From assembly GCF_016863295.1 (NCBI RefSeq), contig NZ_BOOP01000001.1, positions 529,847 through 593,846 of the forward strand: a stretch of 64,000 bases of DNA, written 5' to 3'. Below the pieces are notes generated by a model. It ran no database searches and was not told where the DNA came from. It was given only the letters and a program-made list of their open reading frames with translations. Of this stretch, positions 1 to 7,837 are shown in pieces (position 1 is the stretch's first letter; every line of letters begins with the position of its first letter). The translations under genes were made by a program, and so were the position numbers. The DNA is from Planotetraspora phitsanulokensis. Lineage in GTDB: Bacteria; Actinomycetota; Actinomycetes; Streptosporangiales; Streptosporangiaceae.

Positions 1-571
1 CAAGGTCGGCGCGGTGCGCCACGCGCGCGAGCAGAAGATCCCGCTGCTCGGCATCTGTCTCGGCATGCAGTGCATGGTCATCGAGGCGGCGCGCAACCTC
101 GCGGGCATCGCGGACGCGGGCAGCACCGAGTTCGACCCGGACACGGCCGACGCGGTGATCTCGACGATGGCCGACCAGGAGGACGTCGTCTCCGGCGACC
201 GCGACATGGGCGGCACCATGCGGCTCGGCCTCTACCCGGCCGCGCTCGCCGACGGCTCCCTCGCCCGGCAGCTGTACGGCAAGGCCCGGGTTGAGGAGCG
301 GCACCGCCACCGCTACGAGGTGAACAACTCCTTCCGTGAGCGGCTGGAGAAGATCGGTATGGTGTTCTCCGGGCTGTCGCCCGACGGCCGGTTGGTGGAG
401 TACGCCGAGCTGGCGGCCGACCAGCATCCCTTCTTCATCGGCACCCAGGCCCACCCCGAGTTCCGCTCGCGGCCGACCCGGGCCCATCCGCTGTTCAAGG
501 GGCTGGTTCAGGCGGCCCGGGTGTACGCCGACGTCCGTGAGAGCGTTGCGAAGGCGGGCCGTAGCAAGTGA
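1..571 (+). CDS. pyrG: CTP synthase, C-terminal part (partial, begins before the window)
   Basis: CTP synthase makes CTP from UTP, ATP and glutamine in the cytoplasm. Only the last 189 or so residues are present, and they make up the glutamine amidotransferase (class I GATase) domain. The nucleophile-elbow cysteine is in GICLGMQC, and the His-Glu part of the triad is in AHPEFRSR near the C-terminus. Codons are open from base 2. The TGA stop overlaps the GTG start of the Nudix gene by 4 nt, so the two are translationally coupled. The pyrG-Nudix-xerD order is common in actinobacteria. Identification is firm; the synthetase half lies upstream of the window. Confidence 0.96.
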   Translation, partial: KVGAVRHAREQKIPLLGICLGMQCMVIEAARNLAGIADAGSTEFDPDTADAVISTMADQEDVVSGDRDMGGTMRLGLYPAALADGSLARQLYGKARVEERHRHRYEVNNSFRERLEKIGMVFSGLSPDGRLVEYAELAADQHPFFIGTQAHPEFRSRPTRAHPLFKGLVQAARVYADVRESVAKAGRSK

Positions 572-1179
572 ACGTGGAAGATTCCGAGGAGAGCTGGGAG
601 ATCACCGGCTCGCAGGAGCACTTCTCCGGACGGGTGATCTCCGTGCGGACCGACGCGGTGCGGATGTCCGACGGTTCGGTGGCCAAGCGCGACTACGTCG
701 TCCACCCGGGGGCGGTCGCGGTGCTCGCCCTCGACGAGGACGACCGCGTGTTGCTGATCCGCCAGTACCGCCACCCGATGCGCCGTCTGCTCTGGGAGCT
801 GCCCGCGGGCATCCGCGACGTGCCCGGCGAGCCGCTCGTGGACTGCGCCGCGCGTGAGCTGGCCGAGGAGGCGGCCTACCGGGCCGCCACCTGGCACACG
901 CTGGTCGACCTCTACACCTCGCCCGGCATGAGCGACGAGCGGATCCGGGTCTTCCTCGCCCGCGACGTCAGCCCCCTGCCGGACGAGGAGAACGCGTTCG
1001 TCCGGGAGGACGAGGAGATCGACATGCCGGCGATCTGGATCCCCTTGGGCGACGCGGTGGACAGGGCCCTGAAAGGAATGATCCACAATTCTCCGGCCGT
1101 CGCCGGTATTCTCGCCGCGTACGCCGCTTCCGCCGACGGTTTCAAGGGCCTTCGTCCCGCCGACGCTCCGGAGGCATGA
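568..1179 (+). CDS. Nudix hydrolase, probable ADP-ribose pyrophosphatase
   Basis: A 203-residue Nudix protein expected to split ADP-ribose to AMP and ribose 5-phosphate. The Nudix box lies at about residues 81-103: G, then E88, REL at 96-98 and EE at 100-101. The first interval is one residue longer than canonical Gx5E, as is usual in ADPRase-type members. RQYRHP at 65-70 and ELPAG just before the box also fit this subfamily. It starts with GTG overlapping the pyrG stop and runs in the same direction as pyrG and xerD. The exact substrate is inferred from the family. Confidence 0.9.
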   Translation: MNVEDSEESWEITGSQEHFSGRVISVRTDAVRMSDGSVAKRDYVVHPGAVAVLALDEDDRVLLIRQYRHPMRRLLWELPAGIRDVPGEPLVDCAARELAEEAAYRAATWHTLVDLYTSPGMSDERIRVFLARDVSPLPDEENAFVREDEEIDMPAIWIPLGDAVDRALKGMIHNSPAVAGILAAYAASADGFKGLRPADAPEA

Positions 1180-1214
1180 GTCCGTAGGGGGACGTTCTGA
1201 GCGAGCCGGAGGCG

Positions 1215-2129
1215 GTGCTGTCCAGCTACCTCGCGCACCTGGCGGTGGAGCGGGGCCTGGCTGCCAACACGCTCGCCTCATACCGTCGTGACCTGCGGCG
1301 CTACCTCGACCATCTCGCGGCGCAGGGAATCGACTCCTTCTCGCGGATCACCGAGTCCGACGTCGTCGCCTTCCTGACCTCGTTGAGGGAGGGCGACGAG
1401 GAGCACCCCGCCCTGGTCGCCAGCTCGGCGGCCCGGGCGGTCTCGGCGGTCCGCGGGCTGCACCGCTTCGCCGTCCGCGAGGGCGTGACGGATCACGACC
1501 CCGCGCACGAGGTCCGGCCGCCGCGCCAGCTGCGCAGGCTGCCGAAGGCGATCACGGTGGCCGACGTGGAACTCCTCATCGCCGCCGCCGGCCCGGAGGA
1601 CGCGCCGCTGACCCTGCGCAATCGCGCGCTCCTTGAGGTCCTGTACGGCACGGGCGCGCGGATCTCCGAGGCGGTGGGGCTGGCGGTCGACGACGTCTCG
1701 CACCGCGAGGAGCCCGATCACGACCAGGTCCGTCTGCGGGGCAAGGGCGGCAGGACCAGGATCGTCCCGCTGGGCCGGTTCGCCCGCGGGGCCCTGGACG
1801 CCTACATGGTCCGGGCGAGGCCCCAGATCGCCGCTCACGGGCGCGGGACGCCCGCGCTGTTCCTCAATGCGCGAGGGGGCAGGCTGACCCGTCAGGGCGC
1901 CTGGGAGGTCCTCCAGGCGGCGGCGGAGCGGGCGGGCCTTTCCGGTGTTTCTCCGCATATGTTGCGGCATTCATTCGCAACCCACCTCCTTGACGGAGGC
2001 GCCGACGTTAGGGTTGTGCAGGAGTTGCTGGGCCACGCCTCGGTCACCACGACACAGGTTTACACGCTCGTGACCGTCGACAGGCTCCGCGAGGTCTACG
2101 CCGCGGCCCACCCCCGGGCGCGGCGCTGA
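1215..2129 (+). CDS. xerD: Tyrosine recombinase XerD
   Basis: Site-specific recombinase that would resolve chromosome dimers at dif. The N-terminal SAM-like core-binding domain is at about 1-95 and the catalytic domain at 110-300. The catalytic set is complete: R149 (GTGARISE), K177 (RGKGGR), H248 and R251 (HMLRH), H274 (LLGHAS) and nucleophile Y283. The GTG at 1215 has GGAGG only 2 nt upstream, which is too close. A better-spaced AGGGGGA at 1186-1192 lies ahead of an in-frame CTG at 1197, which would add LSEPEA and restore the usual N-terminus. The true start may therefore be the rare CTG. The gene is followed by a parA homologue, a typical actinobacterial arrangement. Confidence 0.93.
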   Translation: MLSSYLAHLAVERGLAANTLASYRRDLRRYLDHLAAQGIDSFSRITESDVVAFLTSLREGDEEHPALVASSAARAVSAVRGLHRFAVREGVTDHDPAHEVRPPRQLRRLPKAITVADVELLIAAAGPEDAPLTLRNRALLEVLYGTGARISEAVGLAVDDVSHREEPDHDQVRLRGKGGRTRIVPLGRFARGALDAYMVRARPQIAAHGRGTPALFLNARGGRLTRQGAWEVLQAAAERAGLSGVSPHMLRHSFATHLLDGGADVRVVQELLGHASVTTTQVYTLVTVDRLREVYAAAHPRARR

Positions 2130-2250
2130 ACGTATTTGGCTCCACGCCGAATATGGCGTTGAATATCGCAGGCCCTGGCGCGCCGCCTTGCCGCATGGGG
2201 GCCTACGCTCTAAATTCGATCAGGTTCGGTCCATCAGGGAGGTTCGTCAG

Positions 2251-3144
2251 TTGACTGCGACCACAGATGCGACGTGGACCGCGGGGACTCCCGGCGGTGA
2301 GATCGGGCCGACCGGTCGCCCTCGTCCCGTATTCCCGGAGCCGACACCGCCGGAGACGCACGGTCCCGCGCGGATCGTCGCCATGGTGAACCAGAAGGGC
2401 GGCGTCGGCAAGACGACCACCACGATCAACCTGGGCGCCGCGCTGGCCGAGGTGGGCCAGCGGGTGCTGCTCGTGGACTTCGACCCCCAGGGCGCGCTCT
2501 CCGTCGGGCTCGGCATCGATCCGCGGCCGCTCGAGTCGACCATGTACGACCTCATCATGGAGGAGCCGGACGTCACGATCGACGACGTGCTGCTCAACAC
2601 CTCCGTCGAGGGCATGGACCTGCTGCCGAGCAACATCTTCCTGTCCGGCGCGGAGATCAGGCTCGTGAACGAGGTGGCGCGCGAGTACGCGCTGCAGCGG
2701 GCGCTCGAGCCGCTCCTGCCGCACTACGACCTCGTGCTCATCGACTGCCAGCCGTCCCTCGGCCTGCTCACGGTCAACGCGCTGACCTGCGCGCACAGCG
2801 TGATGATCCCGCTGGAGTGCGAGTTCTTCGCCCTGCGCGGCGTCGCGCTGCTGATGGAGTCGATCGGCAAGGTGCAGGAGCGCCTGAACAAGGACCTTGA
2901 GATCGACGGCCTGCTGGCCACGATGTACGACCCGCGCACCCTGCACGCGCGCGAGGTGCTGGCGACGATCATGCAGGGCTTCGGCGACAAGGTCTTCCAC
3001 ACCGTCATCAACCGGACCGTGCGGTTCCCCGACGCCACCCTGGCCGGCGAGCCCATCACCCAGTTCGACCCGGGTTCGATGGGAGCCACCGCCTATCGCG
3101 AACTGGCTCGTGAGCTGCTCGTCAGGTGGCCCTCCCGGGTCTGA
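2251..3144 (+). CDS. ParA/Soj-family chromosome-partitioning ATPase
   Basis: A 297-residue ParA-type ATPase. The deviant Walker A motif KGGVGKTT is at about residues 49-56, DFDPQG forms the Walker A' region, and LIDCQPSLG is the Walker B strand. These proteins dimerise on ATP and bind DNA non-specifically to position cargo or chromosomes. The start chosen is TTG 2251, because GGGAGG at 2237-2242 sits 8 nt upstream; an in-frame TTG at 2188 has no such site. The first 40 residues are Thr/Pro-rich and probably disordered. No parB is adjacent, so this is the orphan ParA that sits between xerD and scpA in many actinomycetes rather than the origin-proximal parAB pair. Confidence 0.92.
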   Translation: MTATTDATWTAGTPGGEIGPTGRPRPVFPEPTPPETHGPARIVAMVNQKGGVGKTTTTINLGAALAEVGQRVLLVDFDPQGALSVGLGIDPRPLESTMYDLIMEEPDVTIDDVLLNTSVEGMDLLPSNIFLSGAEIRLVNEVAREYALQRALEPLLPHYDLVLIDCQPSLGLLTVNALTCAHSVMIPLECEFFALRGVALLMESIGKVQERLNKDLEIDGLLATMYDPRTLHAREVLATIMQGFGDKVFHTVINRTVRFPDATLAGEPITQFDPGSMGATAYRELARELLVRWPSRV

Positions 3145-3352
3145 CACCACGCGCGGTTCCGAGCCCCCGCTTCGGGACCGTACGCGCCGGGTGTGCTCCG
3201 GCTAGGCCAGCCCCGCCCAGGCCGAGGGGCTCTTGGGGGAGTCTCGGCCCGGTGCCCGCAGGCCACGTCACCATAGGGCGGCGTGGCCGTACGGGCCGGG
3301 TCCGCTCGGGGCCCGCGCGCCACGATGCAGCCGGGGCCCCCGCGCGGCTCGA

Positions 3353-4477
3353 TCAGGACCGCGTGCCGCCAGGACCGTCGAACAGCGCGCTGTAGTTGTC
3401 GACCAGCATCGCGCTGCCCTTGACCGCCGAGGTCACGTCGGCTCCGGCCAGCTTCCCGACGCCGTCTTCGCCCGGGAGCCAGGCGGCGCCCTTCTCCGGG
3501 CCGAGCGGCACGACGATGATGGGCGGCAGCGGCTGCCACGTGCCGAGCTCGCCCTCTCCGGTGATCAGTGTCCGGAGATTTCCCGCGAGCAGCTGGCCCT
3601 GGTAGTTCGCGGCGCCGGCCGTGTTTCGGTCGGCGTCGGTGATGTCGCCGAGGGCGTACACGCGGTCGTGCCCGATCACCTGCAGATGCTCGTCGACGCG
3701 GAGGTAGCCGTTCGCGTCGCGGGTGTCCGCGAGGGAGCCCTTCAGATAGCCGGACTGCGGCGTGAGGCCGAAGCAGCGGAACCAGATGTCGGCGGTCAGC
3801 TTGTCTCCGTCCTCGGTGGCGACCGTGATCTCGCCGAACGTGGCGGGAACGGTGTCCGGCAGCGCCGTCAGCGCGGTGCCGAGCTTGACCTCGACGCCGA
3901 TCTCGTCCAACTGGCGGCGGAGGTCGTCGCGGAGCGACTGGTCGAACGGGCCGGGGAGGATGTCGGCGCCGACGTCGACGATCGTCACGTGCTTGTCGGG
4001 GAAGAACGCCTTGATCTCGCCCGCGAGCTCCAGACCGGTGGGGCCGGCGCCGACGAGCAGTACTCGGGTGGCGCGCCGGAGTTCGTCGTGCGCGGCCCGG
4101 TGCCTGGCCCGTGCCGTCTCGGCGTTCGGCGCGTCCGTCTTGGCGGGGAACGGATACGTCGACCCGGTCGCCAGGATGAGGTAGTCGGGCTCGAGTTCCC
4201 TCCCCGATTCGAGAGTGACGCGCCGGCCGTCCACCGCCACGGCACGGTCACGCAGGAACCGCCCCTGCTTCAACAGGCGGTCGTAGGGCATGAAGATCCG
4301 CTCCAGCCAGACGGGCTCGACCAGGGCCCGCCATGCCGCGACGTTGTGCACGAAGATCTCGCTGGCGTCCACGAGGGTGACGTCGGCCACGTCGTCGAGA
4401 CCTTTGGCGACGTTGACGCCGCCGTATCCGCCGCCCACGACCACGACGCTCGGGCGTCCACCGGTGTTGCTGGTCAT
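3353..4477 (-). CDS. NAD(P)/FAD-dependent oxidoreductase (NDH-2/AIF-like)
   Basis: A pyridine nucleotide-disulfide oxidoreductase of about 374 residues. The first Rossmann motif, VVVGGGYGG, lies at the N-terminus; ILATGS is the FAD-linked motif, and a second NAD-binding motif VLLVGAGPTGLELAG is in the middle. The C-terminal ALGDI motif binds the flavin. No CxxC redox pair is visible, so it belongs to the FSP1/NDH-2 side of the superfamily, with a quinone or similar acceptor likely. ATG 4477 is preferred because GAGAGGA lies upstream; ATG 4504 in the same frame would add nine residues but has no ribosome site. It is divergent from an HxlR regulator that probably controls it. Confidence 0.85.
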   Translation of the reverse strand: MTSNTGGRPSVVVVGGGYGGVNVAKGLDDVADVTLVDASEIFVHNVAAWRALVEPVWLERIFMPYDRLLKQGRFLRDRAVAVDGRRVTLESGRELEPDYLILATGSTYPFPAKTDAPNAETARARHRAAHDELRRATRVLLVGAGPTGLELAGEIKAFFPDKHVTIVDVGADILPGPFDQSLRDDLRRQLDEIGVEVKLGTALTALPDTVPATFGEITVATEDGDKLTADIWFRCFGLTPQSGYLKGSLADTRDANGYLRVDEHLQVIGHDRVYALGDITDADRNTAGAANYQGQLLAGNLRTLITGEGELGTWQPLPPIIVVPLGPEKGAAWLPGEDGVGKLAGADVTSAVKGSAMLVDNYSALFDGPGGTRS

Positions 4478-4496
4478 GACGATGCTCGTCCTCTCA

Positions 4497-4554
4497 CTTG
4501 TCATTTAGTGGTGACGAGGCGAAGAGTAGCAGCTAGGAAAGTCGAAGTGACAAG
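4497..4554. promoter_or_regulatory. Candidate HxlR operator region between divergent genes
   Basis: CTTGTCA at 4497-4503 and TGACAAG at 4548-4554 form a 7-bp inverted pair. It spans the gap between the FAD oxidoreductase (minus) and the HxlR regulator (plus). HxlR proteins are dimeric winged-helix regulators that usually act on a divergent neighbour, so this pair is a reasonable operator. The assignment rests on symmetry and position only. Confidence 0.4.
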
Positions 4555-4566
4555 GGAGCGGATAGG

Positions 4567-4932
4567 ATGGCGACCGTGACGCCCAAGCCCCCCGCACCCA
4601 CCGAGGTGGAGTGTTCTAAGCGCCTCGACGACGCGCTGACGAGGGCCTTCTCGGTTCTGGGGAAACGCTGGAGCGCTGTGGTGCTGGGCTGCCTCCGCCC
4701 GGGTCCCGCCGGATTCCGCGAACTGTCACGTGCCATCGGGGGAGTGAGCGACTCGGTGCTCTCCGACCGTCTGTCGGAGCTGACCGAGATGGGACTCGTC
4801 ACCCGCACCGTCTGCGAGGGACCGCCCGTCACGGTGTCCTATCAGCTGACCGAACGGGGCGAGGCGCTCATGCCGGCGCTGGACCAGATCTCCCGCTGGG
4901 CGCGCGAGCATCTTCCCGTCGAGAAGGTGTAG
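4567..4932 (+). CDS. HxlR-family transcriptional regulator
   Basis: A 121-residue winged-helix protein with the HxlR signature: an N-terminal cysteine (VECSKRLDDAL), GKRWSAVVL, GFRELSRAIGG and LSDRLSELTEMGLV, then the wing and a short dimer helix ending in LPVEKV. HxlR regulators respond to electrophiles or redox change, in several cases through the conserved N-terminal cysteine. The start is ATG 4567, 14 nt after AGGGAGCGGATAGG-type purines. It diverges from the FAD oxidoreductase and is followed by a strong hairpin terminator, so it is monocistronic. Confidence 0.92.
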   Translation: MATVTPKPPAPTEVECSKRLDDALTRAFSVLGKRWSAVVLGCLRPGPAGFRELSRAIGGVSDSVLSDRLSELTEMGLVTRTVCEGPPVTVSYQLTERGEALMPALDQISRWAREHLPVEKV

Positions 4933-4996
4933 AGCAGCCGTCCTCCGTCGGCCGCCCGGGTGTGCTCTCCACAGGCTGACCTGCTGTGACAAACGG

Positions 4997-5042
4997 CGAG
5001 TGCCGTGCCGGGCCGTCGCCTGGTGCGGCACTCGTTGTCTTT
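4997..5042 (+). terminator. Rho-independent terminator after the HxlR gene
   Basis: CGAGTGCCG at 4997-5005 pairs with CGGCACTCG at 5026-5034 and is followed by TTGTCTTT. The position, 65 nt after the HxlR stop, fits termination of that transcript. Confidence 0.65.
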
Positions 5043-5940
5043 CAGCGAACTCAGTTCGACGGCGGCGTGTGATCCACGAACGTCGTGCAGTTCGCCGGGT
5101 GGGCAGGAGGCCCGCCCCGGTTTCCTGGCGCGAGGAACCCGCCGAGCGGGAGCGGAATGCCGATGGCGCCCGCCGGCGAAGTCGTCGCCGCCGCCCGGGC
5201 AGTGCTTTCCGCTGTATCCGTCATCGTCGTCGTGGAGCATTCTGCTCAGATGCCGCGAACTTTCGGCAATACGAATGACATTGCGAATCGCGCGAGGGTT
5301 GTCGAACTCGTTGCCTCTCGCTTCGATAGGGGTCGCCTCTGTCGCGCCGACGATGGCACGTACCGGTGTTTGGCATGCAAGTGCCAATATGGCGCCGCTC
5401 GCCGTAGTCGCCACCCCAATGCCCGGATGCTCTTGCCGGAGCCGGGAGTGGAAGCACGCCTGTTGCTACTAGAAGCCGTCGCATTCCATGTCGTTTGTGA
5501 TTCGAGAGAATCAAATCCGTGAACCGCTGAAGCGGCTGCGAACAAGGGGTAACCGGCCATAGTCGCGACAATGCTGTCTCTTCGTTGACAGGGTATGAAT
5601 GGGTTCGTCGACGATGAGAAATCGTCCAAATTCGTCGAATTTGCTCGAAGGGTTCCATGGAGAATGCTGCCCTTGATTCCCATGCCTGAGTCACGAGTCT
5701 TCATTCGCTATAAGGCGATCCCGGTTTTGTCGATTTGGGGCCATGTGCCGCCGATTCCAGGCTCATTCGAGCCGGTCGAATATGTCGGATTCGGCGAGTT
5801 GCCGATGATTCATCCGGCCATCGCGGGTCCGAATGACCCGTATCGAGTTCTTGGTCTGAGAAAAGCGAGATGTTCGGCCGTCGCAGGCCGTCGAAATGGA
5901 TTCCCCAGGCCTTCGGCAGCGGTCCTCCGTGTGAGGGAGA
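5043..5940. other. Gene-free stretch upstream of scpA
   Basis: About 900 bp with no reading frame that has both actinobacterial codon bias and recognisable protein motifs. The part from about 5230 to 5900 is clearly lower in GC than its surroundings. It holds a cluster of dyads at 5605-5642. The promoter for the scpA-scpB-rluB series must lie in its right end, but no convincing -35/-10 pair is visible. It may be the remains of inserted DNA, because the core gene order is otherwise uninterrupted here. Confidence 0.5.
5605..5642. promoter_or_regulatory. Cluster of three adjacent dyads
   Basis: TCGTCGACGA (5605-5614) is a perfect 10-bp palindrome. GACGAT/ATCGTC (5610-5626) is a dyad with a 5-nt centre. 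AAATTCG-T-CGAATTT (5628-5642) is a perfect 15-bp dyad. Three nested or adjacent dyads in 38 bp suggest protein binding or RNA structure. No gene starts within 300 bp, so the role is unknown. Confidence 0.4.
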
Positions 5941-6819
5941 ATGGGAGGCGTGATCGAGCAGGAGACCGAGCGGGAGAGCCCGGCGCCGGACGGCTTCCAG
6001 GTGCATCTGGACGTCTTCGAGGGCCCGTTCGACCTGCTGCTCGGACTGATCTCCAAGCACAAGCTCGACATCACCGAGGTGTCCCTGCACCAGGTCACCG
6101 ACGAGTTCATCGCGTACATCCGGTCGCGAGGCCCCGAATGGGACCTCGACCAGACCAGCCACTTCCTTCTCGTCGCGGCGACGCTGCTCGATCTGAAAGC
6201 GGCCAGGCTCCTGCCCACCGGCGAGGTGGAGGATGAGGAGGACCTCGCCCTCCTCGAAGCCCGTGACCTGCTGTTCGCCCGCCTGCTCCAGTACCGGGCG
6301 TACAAGGAGGTCGCCAAGATCTTCTCTGGCCGGATGGCGGAGGAGGCCCTGCGCTTCCCGCGGGCCGTGCCCATGGAGAAGCGGTTCGCCGACCTGCTGC
6401 CCGAGCTCGTGCTCGGCATCGGGCCCGAGCAGCTGGCGAAGATCGCGGCGAGGGCCTTCACGCCCAAGGCGCCGCCGTCGGTGTCGGTGAGCCACATGTA
6501 TCAACCGCTCGCCAGCGTGCGCGAGCAGGCCGCTATCCTTGTCGAACGGCTGAGGCGGGTGAAGAGGGCCACTTTCCGGTCGCTGACAGCCGACTGCGCG
6601 GGGACGTGGGAGATCGTCGCCCGCTTCCTGGCCGTCCTGGAGCTCTTCCGGGAGGCCGCGGTCTCCTTCGAGCAGGTCGAGCCTCTGGGCGACCTCCACG
6701 TGACGTGGACGGGCGCCGACGACGGCGACGTCACCGTCGGAGACGACTACGACGACGGCAAGCCGGGCGCCGCCGGGGAGCGCGGGGACGGCGGGGCCGC
6801 AGAAGGGCCGGATGAATGA
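5941..6819 (+). CDS. scpA: Segregation and condensation protein A (kleisin)
   Basis: ScpA is the kleisin that bridges the SMC heads in the condensin complex, with ScpB as partner. The family start is seen as VHLDVFEGPFDLLLGLI at about 20-36, followed by LDITEVSLHQVTDEF and a hydrophobic helix LLVAATLLDLKAARLL. The C-terminal winged helix lies at about 205-265. Length is 292 residues, slightly longer than usual because of an acidic, Gly-rich tail. ATG 5941 is used, with AGGGAGA just upstream; GTG 5950 is an alternative. It heads a series with scpB and rluB. Confidence 0.94.
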   Translation: MGGVIEQETERESPAPDGFQVHLDVFEGPFDLLLGLISKHKLDITEVSLHQVTDEFIAYIRSRGPEWDLDQTSHFLLVAATLLDLKAARLLPTGEVEDEEDLALLEARDLLFARLLQYRAYKEVAKIFSGRMAEEALRFPRAVPMEKRFADLLPELVLGIGPEQLAKIAARAFTPKAPPSVSVSHMYQPLASVREQAAILVERLRRVKRATFRSLTADCAGTWEIVARFLAVLELFREAAVSFEQVEPLGDLHVTWTGADDGDVTVGDDYDDGKPGAAGERGDGGAAEGPDE

Positions 6820-6910
6820 GCCGGACCGACCGGACCCCCGGGAGCTCCGCACCCGCTCTCCGGAGTGACGGCCGCGACGATCGTGACGGCCGTCGCGGTG
6901 TTCCGGCACC

Positions 6911-7837
6911 ATGAGCACGCTGCGCGATGATCAGGGCGAGCCGCGGCACGACGAACACGGCGACCCGCCGGACGACGACGAACGAGGAGTTATGGAACGC
7001 AGCGACGCCCCCGGCCCCGTCGGGCGTGAGGCGAACGTGCCGGATGAGCCCGATGGCGCTGAAGGCGCGGCCGCCGGCGTTCCGGCCCTGGTTCCGAGCC
7101 AGGTCGCGAGCCGGATGGAGAACATCCCCGACGAGCCGGATGAGCTCGGCGAGGAGAACGAGGCCGCCAGGGCCGACGCGACCCAGGCCGACGAGGCCGG
7201 CGCGGAGGAGGCCCTCGGGGCTGACGAGACCACCGGGGCAGGCGAGGACGAGGCGGACGAGACCCCAGGGGAGGACGACCAGGACGCCGCGGGCGTGGGG
7301 CCCAGCCTCGGCGCGGCGCTAGAGTCGATCCTGATGGTGGTCGACGAGCCCGTGGCCGAGATCACGCTCGCCCAGGTCCTGGAGCGCCCCACGAACGAGG
7401 TCACCGCGGCCCTGCGCGCCCTGTCCGCGGAATACACCGCCGCTGGGAGGGGTTTCGACCTGCGGGAAGTGGCGGGCGGCTGGCGCTTCTACACACGGGC
7501 GGAGTGCGCCCCGCTGGTGGAGCGGTTCGTCCGGGACGGCCAGCAGGCGCGGCTGACCCAGGCCGCACTGGAGACGCTCGCCGTGGTTGCCTACCGGCAG
7601 CCGGTGAGCCGGGCCAGAGTGGCGGCGGTGCGTGGTGTGAACAGCGACGGCGTCATGCGGACGCTGCTCGCGCGAGGCCTCGTCGAAGAGGCCGGGGTCG
7701 ATCCGGAGAGCCAGGCCGTGCTCTACCGGACGACCAGCTACTTCCTGGAGAGGCTGGGGCTGAAGGAGCTCGGAGAGCTTCCTGAACTCGCCCCCTTCCT
7801 CCCGGACAACGTGGAAACCCTAGAGGAGCAGAAGTGA
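6911..7837 (+). CDS. scpB: Segregation and condensation protein B
   Basis: ScpB binds ScpA in the SMC condensin complex. Two winged-helix domains occupy about residues 130-290 (LESILMVVDEPVAEITLAQ, then TQAALETLAVVAYRQPVSRA and the LLARGLVEE motif). The first 130 residues are acidic, Ala/Glu/Asp-rich and probably disordered, making the protein (308 residues) about 100 longer than Bacillus ScpB. The start is uncertain: ATG 6911 lacks a clear ribosome site, and ATG 6992 has GAGGAG only 2 nt before it. The stop overlaps the GTG start of rluB by 4 nt. Confidence 0.92.
   Translation: MSTLRDDQGEPRHDEHGDPPDDDERGVMERSDAPGPVGREANVPDEPDGAEGAAAGVPALVPSQVASRMENIPDEPDELGEENEAARADATQADEAGAEEALGADETTGAGEDEADETPGEDDQDAAGVGPSLGAALESILMVVDEPVAEITLAQVLERPTNEVTAALRALSAEYTAAGRGFDLREVAGGWRFYTRAECAPLVERFVRDGQQARLTQAALETLAVVAYRQPVSRARVAAVRGVNSDGVMRTLLARGLVEEAGVDPESQAVLYRTTSYFLERLGLKELGELPELAPFLPDNVETLEEQK

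Noticed and set aside
5595..6236. An open frame running from the gene-free region into scpA
   Set aside because: No recognisable motif, weak codon bias in the first half, and the second half is a shifted reading of scpA.
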